A DNA stretch of 39,682 bases from an uncultured Lachnospiraceae bacterium (GTDB lineage Bacteria > Bacillota > Clostridia > Lachnospirales > Lachnospiraceae): positions 270 through 39,951 of the forward strand of contig CARUOB010000008.1 of assembly GCA_949076555.1 (NCBI GenBank), read 5' to 3'. The notes below the pieces were generated by a model that saw only the letters and a list, made by a program, of their open reading frames with translations, searched no databases and was not told where the DNA came from. The translations under genes were made by a program, and so were the position numbers. Below are positions 7,408 through 14,837 of this stretch, one piece after another. How positions within the stretch are numbered: the first letter of the stretch is position 1; every line of letters starts with the position of its first letter.

Positions 7408-8673
7408 CTAATACCCCATTTTTTCATTAACAATTTTCTGAATTTCTTCAAAGGTTGATTCAATATCCGCTGTTCCGCTGATCATATCCCACATTCTTGC
7501 ATCAACCTCACTGAACACATGGTTCGTACCCTCTGTTGTATTGATTCTTACTTTATCTCTTCCCGTCTCAGAAGTAATAAGGAATGACTGTGGCAGTGAA
7601 AGGAATACCTCGTTATTGCTCATGGCAATACCGGAAGGAATTGCACCTGACTCACACCACTCCAACTGGTTTCCCTGAAGCCATACAAGAAAGTCCACAA
7701 TACCCGCAAGCTTCTTCTCGCTTCTTTGTTCTGCCGATTTGAACATTGTAAACTGATCGGCACCCGCACACTGCACAATATTGTTGAGATCCCACTGCGG
7801 TGTAAAAGTCTCTACCCATTCAAAGTCGGTAATTGTCTGCATAGTAGACAGCATCCATGTTCCTTCCGGAAGAAATACCACTTTACCGTTTAAGAACAGT
7901 TTACCTGCGTCCTCACCCTGCGGTACAAGCCAGCCTTTGTCGTTGAGCATCTTATATTCGTTTACGGCATTTACTGAATATTCATTGTTTACGCTTACTT
8001 TTCCATCCGCGTCAACCCAGCTTCCGCCCATCTGCTGATAAATATTCATGAAGTTCTGCATGCTCCATGTTGTAGCGGTTGTATAGATTCCATCCGCCTT
8101 TGCCGCTTCACCAGCCTGCTCCATCTCTTCATATGTAATAAAACCGTCATCCAGGCATCCCGGAACATACTTTTCAGCCAGGTCTTTATTCACATACATA
8201 ACCCATGAACCCATGGTTGCCGGTATCCCCCACTGGCTGCCATCAATCGTACCCGCTTCCCATGCTCCGGAGATATAGTTCTCACTCTTTACCTCGGTAC
8301 CTTCGATAGCGCCATCCCAAGATTCCACCATCCCCTGCGAAAGATAGGTGGGCAAAGACTCCGAAGCGACAAGGGCAATATCCGGCACTCCCTTTCCTGA
8401 TTTACCTGCCGTCGTCAATTTTGTGTTAAATGTAGCCGCTTCCATAGAAACAAATTTAACTGTAAACGCCGGATTTGTGGCATTGTACTTGTCAATGGTC
8501 GCCTTAATTGCCTCGCCATCCGGCCCTGTTGCCGAAGACCAGAGCAGAATCTCACCGCTGTCCTCATTAGCAGCCTTCCCTGTACTCTCCGATTTACCTG
8601 CCCCGCATCCAGTAACCATACTTGCCGACACAGCCGCGATCAAAATCATCCCCAATAACTTTTTTGCTTTCAT
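7408..8673 (-). CDS. Extracellular sugar-binding lipoprotein (CUT1)
   Basis: The 421-residue solute-binding protein is of the bacterial extracellular type 1 family. The start is ATG 8673, with SD AGGAGGG seven bases upstream; the TTG-started extension of seven codons is less likely. The signal peptide MKAKKLLGMILIAAVSASMV ends in lipobox VTGC, so Cys23 is lipidated. The mature part begins GAGKSEST and then EILLWSSATGPDGEAIKATI, the usual first strand of these proteins. It delivers the oligosaccharide to the two permeases. It is first in the operon, with a near-consensus promoter at 8770-8798. Confidence 0.92.
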   Translation of the reverse strand: MKAKKLLGMILIAAVSASMVTGCGAGKSESTGKAANEDSGEILLWSSATGPDGEAIKATIDKYNATNPAFTVKFVSMEAATFNTKLTTAGKSGKGVPDIALVASESLPTYLSQGMVESWDGAIEGTEVKSENYISGAWEAGTIDGSQWGIPATMGSWVMYVNKDLAEKYVPGCLDDGFITYEEMEQAGEAAKADGIYTTATTWSMQNFMNIYQQMGGSWVDADGKVSVNNEYSVNAVNEYKMLNDKGWLVPQGEDAGKLFLNGKVVFLPEGTWMLSTMQTITDFEWVETFTPQWDLNNIVQCAGADQFTMFKSAEQRSEKKLAGIVDFLVWLQGNQLEWCESGAIPSGIAMSNNEVFLSLPQSFLITSETGRDKVRINTTEGTNHVFSEVDARMWDMISGTADIESTFEEIQKIVNEKMGY

Positions 8674-8769
8674 AAGCTCCCTCCTGACATTCAATTTGGT
8701 TTACTAATTACAGACACTTTTACTATTACTCGTACTTAAGATTCGCGCGCTTATCTTTTTCTGATCCTT

Positions 8770-8798
8770 ATCATATATCTCTTTTCCATTTTTGTCAA
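8770..8798 (-). promoter_or_regulatory. Strong sigma-A-type promoter of the sugar operon
   Basis: Minus strand: -35 TTGACA (8793-8798), exactly 17 bases, -10 TATGAT (8770-8775). It predicts a start near 8763 and a leader of about 90 bases before the binding-protein gene. A promoter this close to consensus implies that control is mainly by repression. Confidence 0.8.
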
Positions 8799-8906
8799 CT
8801 TATATATTTACTATTACCTCCATTATCTTTCTATATTTCTTCATATTCTTTTATAATTATCGCAAAAAGTTTACCAAACGCAAAATAGAATGAGGTTTCC
8901 CTTAGT

Positions 8907-8976
8907 TAGTATACTATATGGTTTACTTATTTCTCGAAAGACAATCTTGCTTATTCGGAAACCTTTTAGTATACTA
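8907..8976. promoter_or_regulatory. Twin palindromes TAGTATACTA, candidate operator pair
   Basis: The perfect 10-bp palindrome TAGTATACTA occurs at 8907-8916 and 8967-8976, exactly 60 bases apart, between the divergent sugar operon and its neighbouring regulator gene. The second copy overlaps the likely -10 box of the regulator. Sixty bases is close to six helical turns, so both sites face the same side of the DNA. Binding by the ArsR-like regulator is an inference. Confidence 0.5.
8947..8975 (+). promoter_or_regulatory. Likely promoter of the ArsR-like regulator gene
   Basis: Plus strand: TTGCTT (8947-8952), 17 bases, TATACT (8970-8975). The -10 lies inside the TAGTATACTA palindrome, which would allow self-repression. 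The predicted start is near 8982. Confidence 0.45.
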
Positions 8977-9011
8977 TTGTCATAAAACATTTAATATCCA
9001 TGGATTTTGAA

Positions 9012-9025
9012 TGTAAACGTTTTTA
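9012..9025. promoter_or_regulatory. Candidate cre (CcpA) site
   Basis: TGTAAACGTTTTTA matches the catabolite-responsive element consensus TGWAANCGNTNWCA at 13 of 14 positions. It lies downstream of the likely start point and just before the SD of the regulator gene, where CcpA binding would block the regulator's transcription. Confidence 0.4.
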
Positions 9026-9046
9026 GATATAGGAGATGAATAGCGT

Positions 9047-9964
9047 ATGGTTTTAAATCTTGAACAAGACGGCATTGAAGTATATAAGGCTCTGGCTTCA
9101 AAAACCAGAATTCAAATATTATCCATATTGGCCTGTAAACCGTCAACTGCAAGTGAATTGGCTTTAGAGCTGAATATGAGTAAGGCAATCGTCTCGCGCC
9201 ATTTAAAAGAACTGGAAAACGCAAAACTCATACACTTGTCTCACAACTTCAAATCATCCGATGATCGAAAGAAAGTTTATACGCTGAAAGTTGATCAGAT
9301 TCAAATCAATTTCCCCAGCAAAATATATCTTCCTTTTAAGAAAAAAACAGCGGAAATTAAATTAGGATTGTTCTCAGATTTTGAGATTCATCCAACCTGC
9401 GGACTTGCTTCCAGCACCCATGTAATCGGTCAGTTCGACGATCCAAGGAGCTTTGTCTCTAATGAACGTGCCGACGCATCTCTTTTATGGTTTGCAAAGG
9501 GCTATGTGGAATATCGCATCCCCAATTTGCTTAATACAAATGAACATCCGGAACTCTTAGAATTATCTTTGGAAGTCTCTTCCGAGTTTCCGGATTCTAA
9601 CAATACCTGGCCTTCCGACATCAGTTTCACTATCAATGGCATTGATATTGCTCTCTGGACTTGTCCTGGAAATTATTCGGATGTGCGAGGCAAGTTAAAT
9701 CCTTCCTGGTGGGAAAGCAATTTTTCTCAATATGGTCATCTAATTCACTTGCGATCTTCCCATCTTAATACGAATATTGATGCACACTATATGTCTGACG
9801 TAACGATTGATGACCTGAAATTAGAGGATTCTCCGTGGATTACACTGCGTATCGGTGTGAAAGATGATGCCGCCAACTCCGGCGGGCTGACCTTATATGG
9901 GAATGAATTCGGAAATATCCCGCAGAACATATTATTAACGCTGTATTACTCCGAGCAGGGATGA
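9047..9964 (+). CDS. ArsR-like winged-helix regulator with a C-terminal sensing domain
   Basis: The 305-residue protein starts at ATG 9047 after AGGAG. Residues about 10-90 form an ArsR-type winged helix: ALASKTRIQILSILACKPST, then the recognition helix MSKAIVSRHLKELENAKLI. There are no metal-binding cysteines of the ArsR type. The remaining 200 residues are beta-rich, with many aromatic residues (for example SWWESNFSQYGHLIHLRSS), and resemble the ligand domain found on ArsR-like regulators next to glycoside hydrolase and sugar-importer genes in Firmicutes. It is divergent from the importer-GH2-GH43 operon, so it probably controls that operon in response to the sugar. Activator or repressor cannot be decided from sequence; the strong operon promoter favours repressor. 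Confidence 0.75.
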   Translation: MVLNLEQDGIEVYKALASKTRIQILSILACKPSTASELALELNMSKAIVSRHLKELENAKLIHLSHNFKSSDDRKKVYTLKVDQIQINFPSKIYLPFKKKTAEIKLGLFSDFEIHPTCGLASSTHVIGQFDDPRSFVSNERADASLLWFAKGYVEYRIPNLLNTNEHPELLELSLEVSSEFPDSNNTWPSDISFTINGIDIALWTCPGNYSDVRGKLNPSWWESNFSQYGHLIHLRSSHLNTNIDAHYMSDVTIDDLKLEDSPWITLRIGVKDDAANSGGLTLYGNEFGNIPQNILLTLYYSEQG

Positions 9965-10009
9965 TCCTGGCTATAGAGAGAGGAGGCGATTTTAGAAAGG
10001 ACACGTCAC

Positions 10010-10354
10010 TTGTCCATATACCTTGCAATCAAAGAGTTAACAGAGGAAAATATGGATTACCCTGTCAAAGAATTATACAGATTAGGAGGAATAAGCCGTG
10101 CGGCTTATTATAAGCGGCTGAATCATACCAACAGTCTAAATGATATCCTTAATAAAGAAATAGCTGAGAAAATAGTAACCATGCACGCAGAACATCCCGA
10201 TACGAGATACCGTCGTTTAATGGATACTCTTGAACATGATGAAAACATTTATGCAAACGAGAAACGGGTAACTGATGTTGCCGAATTTAAATATGAAATA
10301 GGAACAGAGAAGGCTGGTAAAATATATTTAAATGCAATCATAGGTCTGTGGTAA
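10010..10354 (+). pseudogene. IS3-family transposase (OrfB) remnant with internal deletion
   Basis: The frame starts at a TTG and reads like IS3-family OrfB: IKELTEENMDYPVKEL, then LGGISRAAYYKRL (the HTH_21 region) and TRYRRLMDTL. After EKRV it jumps straight to TDVAEFKY, which is the first Asp motif of the DDE catalytic core in intact copies. The linker of roughly 45 residues between them is missing without a frame change. The frame stops after LNAIIGLW, so the second and third catalytic residues are absent. It cannot be an active transposase. No OrfA and no clear terminal inverted repeats are visible nearby. Confidence 0.8.
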
Positions 10355-10466
10355 GCGCTCAATAACAGAGTATCTTAAAATTTATTTCGGCACATGAGAT
10401 AATGACCTCGAATATTTGTAGTTAGACTTTTTCAAGTTTTTCTACTCTAATGGAGGAGGTTATCCT

Positions 10467-10544
10467 ATGGATCAGGTTACTTGGCTAAAAAATAAAATTT
10501 TACAAACCCAATATTTATACGGGTTTGCGCGTCCCAGAATTTAG
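10467..10544 (+). CDS. 25-codon ORF with strong SD, function unknown
   Basis: A near-ideal SD (GGAGGAGG, 10452-10459) lies seven bases before ATG 10467. The frame encodes only 25 residues (MDQVTWLKNKILQTQYLYGF and RP RI) and ends in TAG. The opening MDQVTW is reminiscent of N-termini of small transposon-encoded proteins, so this may be a gene start cut off by the same rearrangements that damaged the IS3 copy. It could also be a real micropeptide. Confidence 0.3.
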   Translation: MDQVTWLKNKILQTQYLYGFARPRI

Positions 10545-10568
10545 GATATCACCCGTTATAACCCTCTG

Positions 10569-10590
10569 CTACACCATTTTTTTGGTGTAG
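10569..10590. terminator. Hairpin after the acyltransferase gene
   Basis: CTACACC and GGTGTAG form a perfect 7-bp stem around an A/T loop, 12 bases downstream of the acyltransferase stop. No T-run follows on either strand, so its strength as a terminator is doubtful. Confidence 0.4.
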
Positions 10591-10602
10591 TAACTCAGCC
10601 TC

Positions 10603-11664
10603 CTACTGCCAACGCATACCGCTCCACTTCCTCCTTAGCACTCTGCCAAACCAGTCACAAACCACCCACGACATCACCGCCACGGCCAACGCGCCTCCGA
10701 TAAACAATAGCAATCCGACATACCACGGCAGCCTGTTCATGAGTTCAAAATGCGTTATGATGTTTAAAATAATCCAATGGTACAAAAACATGCCGTAGGA
10801 AAAATCCGGTTTCAGGCGAATCTTCGGCAGACAGTACGCACCCCCGATAGCCAGAAACGGAATAATAACACTAGTTACTATGTTTGTATAATAACCCGGT
10901 ATCTGCATATCCGTGGCTCCAATGATCAGATAAATCAAAAACAACGGCCAAAACGCCTTCTTCAAAACAGGAATCACCTTCTGCCGCCTTTGAAAACAAA
11001 ATACACCGATAAAAAACCACAACGCATACGGAACAAACAATCTCTCAATTACTTTCGCCACTATGCCGCCGACATCCCGGGACGCTGACCAGCAGACAAG
11101 ATTCAGGCCCGCAAGCGCGGAAAGAAATACCGCCCAATGGCTGTTCTTCATCCTCTTCAGGAACGGATAAATAAATCCCAGCACAAGATATAATTGTACT
11201 TCCGTGAAAACCGTCCAAAGCGCACCATTGACGCTCCCTGTCGGCAATGTCTTAAGACATGCAGGCGTATTGGATATTCCAAAAAACTGCATTACCAGCC
11301 ATACAATGATGCTGTGATCTATCTGCTTAGGAACAAGAATACAGATCACCGCCAGATTGATGAGTGTACACATCCACAATTCTGGATAAATGCGCAGAGC
11401 ACGCTTCGAAAAGAACGCTTTTCTCGTCTCTGCCCGCTCATAGGAAGCCGACACCAGAAAACCGCTCATAGCAAACAGTACAACCACGCCAGGAAAGAGC
11501 AGTGTAAAATACCTGGCTCTGTCCATAAATGCCGCCGCCTTCTCCGTCAAACTTTTTGACAGAATCATACTGAAACTGGAATAATGAAGCATCATAACGC
11601 TGAACGTCGCCGCATAGCGCAGCAGATCGAAACCATTTTCTTTATATTCTTCGTTTGCGTTCAT
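10603..11664 (-). CDS. Membrane acyltransferase (acyltransferase 3 family)
   Basis: The 353-residue protein starts at ATG 11664 (SD GGAGGG); the ORF could begin 11 codons earlier but has weaker signals there. The N-terminal motif NGFDLLRYAATFSVMMLHYS carries the conserved first-helix Arg and the His that is essential in this family. About ten membrane segments follow, with RALRIYPELW after the third. Members transfer acetyl or succinyl groups to cell-surface sugars such as exopolysaccharide, peptidoglycan or teichoic acid; which one is unknown here. It overlaps the end of the nhaC-like gene by 23 bases, so translation is probably coupled. It is the last gene of the three-gene operon. Confidence 0.82.
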   Translation of the reverse strand: MNANEEYKENGFDLLRYAATFSVMMLHYSSFSMILSKSLTEKAAAFMDRARYFTLLFPGVVVLFAMSGFLVSASYERAETRKAFFSKRALRIYPELWMCTLINLAVICILVPKQIDHSIIVWLVMQFFGISNTPACLKTLPTGSVNGALWTVFTEVQLYLVLGFIYPFLKRMKNSHWAVFLSALAGLNLVCWSASRDVGGIVAKVIERLFVPYALWFFIGVFCFQRRQKVIPVLKKAFWPLFLIYLIIGATDMQIPGYYTNIVTSVIIPFLAIGGAYCLPKIRLKPDFSYGMFLYHWIILNIITHFELMNRLPWYVGLLLFIGGALAVAVMSWVVCDWFGRVLRRKWSGMRWQ

Positions 11665-13042
11665 GTCCTTTCCCTCCATCCGGCATCTTTCTCCCATACC
11701 CGGTCAGTACTGCCGCCGCCAGTATCACCAACATACACAGGGAGTAATAATTTACGAACGGCACCGATCCGGGAGCTACCGCGGCCCCTTCTCCAAATTG
11801 GGCGGACAATTGCGCCGGTATGACACAGTGCACGGTCCACGGAGCCAGAAAGCAGAAGACACAGCCCGTACAATCCATCAGATTCGCCCGGCGGTACCTG
11901 TTCACGCCCGCTTTTTCCCCGATCTCATTGATCAAATCGCCAAGCGCCACAATCGCCACAGAAATAACGCCCGTTACCATGCTGAGGATACCCACAGACA
12001 GCACAATGGTGGCCTCCGTGCTTCGCTCTCTTTTCGCCAGACGAGCAAGAAATGCCCCCACGTCTTCAAACAGGCCGCTGCATTCGAGCACGCCCAAAAG
12101 CGAAAACACGCCAATCAACATCGCCATGGTTCCCGCTGTCCCTGTAACGGCCTCTATAATAACTCCTGTTACTGAAAATCCACCGGGAAAAGCAATGAGA
12201 TCTCCCACCGCATAAATGCCGGACAAAAGCCCGGCTGCAATCCCCGACACGATCCCCCATGACAGAGCTGTTATCAAATGCTTTCTCATCATGCAGAGTA
12301 CGATAATCACCAACGGCACCACCAGCATAATAAGGCTCGACGGCTTTGCCACAACGTCCGATCCCCCGATCCCGGCGCCGCCCTCCGTTGTGCCGGAAAA
12401 CGAAAGAAACAGAAGCAGCGCTCCGGCCGCCGCCGGAAGACTGTAACGCATTCTCGTCTTTACCACCGTTCCCAGATCCGCGTGCTGTGTGGCGGAGGAC
12501 GCGATTGTGGTATCCGAAATCGGGCCCAGGTTATCTCCAAAGGCCGCGCCCGACACGATAGCGCCTATCATAAACTCCGGCGCCGCTCCCGCCATCACTC
12601 CCACCGGAAAGAGAATCGGAATCACCACAAAATAAGTGCCAACCGAGGTTCCCGTGGCAAACGCCAGCAGGCAGGTAATCAGAAAGCCTGCCGCCACAAA
12701 GAGCCTGCCCGTAAAGCCCGCCGCCACCACATAAACCGCAATGGTCTGCACCATGCCGCTCGCCGAGATGAGTTTACCCGAAACCGCCGCCAATATCACT
12801 GCCAGCACTATCACGCCAAACATTGGCTTGCTCAATCCGTAGACAAGCGCCTCCCCATAAGCCTTTTCATCCTTTGTAAATATAACACCTGCTATTAGCG
12901 CTCCAAAGAACGCCAGCACATAGCCGTTCACATTGGACTGGCAGCACGCAGCCCACAGAATCATCGCCGCCGCCACAAATAAGGGCGCAAGACTTCCCAC
13001 CCTGCCAAAGCGGTATTCTATTCTCCGTTTTTTCTGATCCAT
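11642..13042 (-). CDS. nhaC: NhaC-family Na+/H+ antiporter
   Basis: The 466-residue protein has about 12 membrane segments. Recognisable NhaC-family stretches are FATGTSVGTYFVVIPI and, with the conserved polar residues, GAAFGDNLGPISDTTIASSA, the signature of the ion-transporting core. The family exchanges external protons for internal sodium, or in some members malate for lactate or arginine for ornithine, so the ion is inferred. The start is ATG 13042 with SD AGGAG. It lies 11 bases after the inositol-phosphatase gene and overlaps the acyltransferase gene. Confidence 0.82.
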   Translation of the reverse strand: MDQKKRRIEYRFGRVGSLAPLFVAAAMILWAACCQSNVNGYVLAFFGALIAGVIFTKDEKAYGEALVYGLSKPMFGVIVLAVILAAVSGKLISASGMVQTIAVYVVAAGFTGRLFVAAGFLITCLLAFATGTSVGTYFVVIPILFPVGVMAGAAPEFMIGAIVSGAAFGDNLGPISDTTIASSATQHADLGTVVKTRMRYSLPAAAGALLLFLSFSGTTEGGAGIGGSDVVAKPSSLIMLVVPLVIIVLCMMRKHLITALSWGIVSGIAAGLLSGIYAVGDLIAFPGGFSVTGVIIEAVTGTAGTMAMLIGVFSLLGVLECSGLFEDVGAFLARLAKRERSTEATIVLSVGILSMVTGVISVAIVALGDLINEIGEKAGVNRYRRANLMDCTGCVFCFLAPWTVHCVIPAQLSAQFGEGAAVAPGSVPFVNYYSLCMLVILAAAVLTGYGRKMPDGGKGHERKRRI

Positions 13043-13053
13043 ATTCTTCTCCT

Positions 13054-13812
13054 CTACAGCAGCCCTCTCAGCTCCTCATGTATCTTCCCGTTCGAAGCCA
13101 TCACGCTGCCCCTCTGCAGAAAATTCAGTTCTTTCCCTGCAAAATCCGTCACCTTGCCTCCTGCCTCTTTCACCAAAAGCTGTCCCGCCGCAAAATCCCA
13201 CGGACTGAGTTTCGGCTCAAAAAATCCTCCGGTGCGCCCACAAGCCACATAGACCAGATCCATGGCCGCCGTGCCTGTCCTGCGGATATCCTGCGCCCTG
13301 TCGAACACACGCCGAATCCGCTTAAAGTTTTCTTCCGCCAATTCCCTGTCATAGGGCGAGGTACCCACCGCTATGATCGTCTCGCTCAGATCCCCGGCTT
13401 CCGAAACATGAATCGGCGTTCCGTTCAAAAAACTTCCGCTCCCTTTTTTCGCATGATACACGTCCTCACGGAAAGGATCATAAACGATTCCCAGTGTGAT
13501 TTCTCCCTTTTCATAAAGCGCCAGCGATATCACGCTGTGCTGATAATCGTGAATCAGGTTGGTGGTGCCGTCTATGGGATCAAGAATCCAGTACGTATCC
13601 CCGGACACTTCATGCAGTCCCTCTTCCTCTCCCAGAAATTGAATGGCAGGGAAACGATTCCCCAGTTCGCGGGCAAGAAAATTCTGGATATCGGTGTCCA
13701 CCTGCGTCACATAGTCCGCAAGTCCCTTGGTCTTGATATGTCCGGCTCTTTCCCTGTTTTCTACAAAGGCTTTCGTCTCCTTTACAAGTGCAATTATCTC
13801 CTGTATGTCCAT
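13054..13812 (-). CDS. suhB: Inositol monophosphatase family protein
   Basis: The 252-residue protein has the full metal-binding set of the family: GEEE (E62, E63), DPIDGT (D78, D81) and WDFAAG (D206). These bind magnesium and hydrolyse myo-inositol 1-phosphate or related sugar or nucleotide phosphates such as fructose-1,6-bisphosphate and PAP. The length is typical (about 250-270). It is the first gene of an operon with the NhaC antiporter and the acyltransferase, an arrangement whose logic is not obvious. Lithium- and sodium-sensitive phosphatases of this family could make sense beside a sodium exporter, but that is inference. Confidence 0.88.
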   Translation of the reverse strand: MDIQEIIALVKETKAFVENRERAGHIKTKGLADYVTQVDTDIQNFLARELGNRFPAIQFLGEEEGLHEVSGDTYWILDPIDGTTNLIHDYQHSVISLALYEKGEITLGIVYDPFREDVYHAKKGSGSFLNGTPIHVSEAGDLSETIIAVGTSPYDRELAEENFKRIRRVFDRAQDIRRTGTAAMDLVYVACGRTGGFFEPKLSPWDFAAGQLLVKEAGGKVTDFAGKELNFLQRGSVMASNGKIHEELRGLL

Positions 13813-13928
13813 CCCTATTCTTTCCTTTCCTCTGTCTTCTATTTCCTCTCACACTGCCAGCAGCCGCGTCAGGAAAATTTCCTCCACCTGCTGTTGCCCG
13901 CGGCCCCGCTTTGCGTTCTCCTCCACAT

Positions 13929-13937
13929 ATTATATCA
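13929..13937 (-). promoter_or_regulatory. Extended -10 promoter for the suhB-nhaC operon
   Basis: The minus strand reads TGATATAAT, an extended -10 (TGnTATAAT), about 115 bases upstream of the suhB start. The -35 region is poor, which an extended -10 can tolerate. Confidence 0.5.
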
Positions 13938-14040
13938 TATTTCCTGATAAGACCACCCGACGATAAAACTTTTTCCTATACCTATAAAAATTTTTGTCAC
14001 TTTTATAGTCTTACAGCCGTATATAGGGTGAGAGATCTCT

Positions 14041-14099
14041 TAACAGCCCGACAGCTCCGGGCTCCGGTTATTCGCTATACCGGGCAGTTCCGGCTGTTA
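14041..14099. promoter_or_regulatory. Long inverted repeat upstream of the sigma factor
   Basis: TAACAGCC (14041-14048) and GGCTGTTA (14092-14099) pair perfectly across a GC-rich interior with smaller CCGG pairings. It lies between the divergent suhB and sigma-factor genes and could be a terminator-like leader or an operator. Confidence 0.4.
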
Positions 14100-14108
14100 T
14101 AGGCTGCA

Positions 14109-14120
14109 ATATCGCGATAT
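14109..14120. promoter_or_regulatory. Perfect 12-bp palindrome ATATCGCGATAT
   Basis: A perfect 12-bp palindrome lies 31 bases before the sigma-factor start codon. Its position suggests an operator for the sigma operon; no regulator is identified. Confidence 0.4.
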
Positions 14121-14150
14121 GATTATAAATAACGAAAGGGGGAATCCGCT

Positions 14151-14618
14151 GTGAACAGAAAAAATGAGTCTGAGGTCCGCCGCGTCCTGCACGACTACGG
14201 CGACATGCTCTACCGCACTGCCTACCTGCTTCTGGGCAATCCCCACGATGTACAGGATGCCTTGCAGGAGACGCTGCTGCGCTATCTGGAAAAAGCGCCC
14301 GCTTTTGTCTCCATGGATCACGAAAAAGCGTGGCTTTTGCGAGTTACCTCAAACTGCTGTAAAGATTGTCTGCGTTTTCGAAACCGACATTCATGCCTTG
14401 ATTTAGAACCACTCCGGGAATGCCTCCCCGCACGGGAAAATACGCATTTACAGGAATTGTACGCCCTGCCCGCCAAATGGAAGACAGTGCTCATTCTGCA
14501 CTATTTTGAAGGGTATTCGGTCAAAGAAATCGGAGAAATCCTCGGGCTGTCCGAAAACGCCGTCAAGAAACGGCTGCAAAGAGCAAGAGAAGCGCTGCGC
14601 TTAGAAATCAAGTCCTGA
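14151..14618 (+). CDS. ECF-type RNA polymerase sigma factor
   Basis: The 155-residue protein starts at GTG 14151 with SD GAAAGGGGG. Sigma region 2 is visible as DMLYRTAYLLLGNPHDVQDA and LQETLLRYLEK; region 4 as AKWKTVLILHYFEGYSVKEI and GLSENAVKKRLQRAREAL. There are no regions 1 or 3, as expected for the ECF class, which responds to envelope or surface signals. The next gene on the same strand is a single-pass membrane protein and is probably the regulatory partner. The 216-base gap between them holds a structured leader and repeat A. Confidence 0.9.
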   Translation: MNRKNESEVRRVLHDYGDMLYRTAYLLLGNPHDVQDALQETLLRYLEKAPAFVSMDHEKAWLLRVTSNCCKDCLRFRNRHSCLDLEPLRECLPARENTHLQELYALPAKWKTVLILHYFEGYSVKEIGEILGLSENAVKKRLQRAREALRLEIKS

Positions 14619-14644
14619 AACAACTACACAATATAACACAAGGA

Positions 14645-14724
14645 GATCAAGGATTGAAAAATCACTCTGATGTGCTGCTTTTTCAATCTGGAGTTTGTGC
14701 AGAAGCGTCACAAACGCCTTGATC
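14645..14724 (+). ncRNA. Candidate structured leader: three-way junction
   Basis: Between the sigma factor and the membrane-protein gene, GATCAAGG (14645-14652) can pair with CCTTGATC (14717-14724). This encloses a perfect 10-bp hairpin (GATTGAAAAA 14652-14661 with TTTTTCAATC 14679-14688) and a second hairpin (GTTTGTG 14693-14699 with CACAAAC 14709-14715). The fold was found by eye. It merges into repeat A. Confidence 0.45.
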
Positions 14725-14837
14725 GCAGATGCAGAAAGAAGTATTCCTTCGGAAAACTTCAAGATTCTGCTCGCGTTCCTTGGAGTATGCCTGTCGGCAA
14801 ACTCCGCATAGAACGCTTCGGAATGGAGGAAATTATG
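14690..14837 (+). repeat. Repeat A, copy 1: 148-bp structured element ending in a start codon
   Basis: This 148-bp sequence recurs at 22495-22642 on the other strand with 7 differences and no gaps. It ends exactly at an SD plus ATG (GGAGGAAATTATG). Inside is a long hairpin: GCGTTC/GAACGC, GGAGT/ACTCC and GCC/GGC with loop TGTC (14773-14816). TTCCTTC (14744-14750) is fully complementary to the SD stretch GGAGGAA (14825-14831), allowing one G-U pair. It looks like a portable translation-control leader. Confidence 0.8.

Noticed and set aside
1907..10590. Shared TACACCATTT motif at 1907-1925 and 10570-10583 as ends of one mobile element
   Set aside because: The match is short, AT-rich and lacks paired terminal repeats or target duplications, so it may be chance.
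12278..12898. Plus-strand frame of 206 codons
   Set aside because: Shadow of the NhaC gene; Arg/His-rich with no recognisable domain.
14670..14834. N-terminal extension of the FtsX-like protein encoded by repeat A
   Set aside because: The same sequence precedes an unrelated exporter gene, the identity ends at the ATG with a good SD, and nearly all differences between copies change the amino acid. It is a leader read in frame, not protein.
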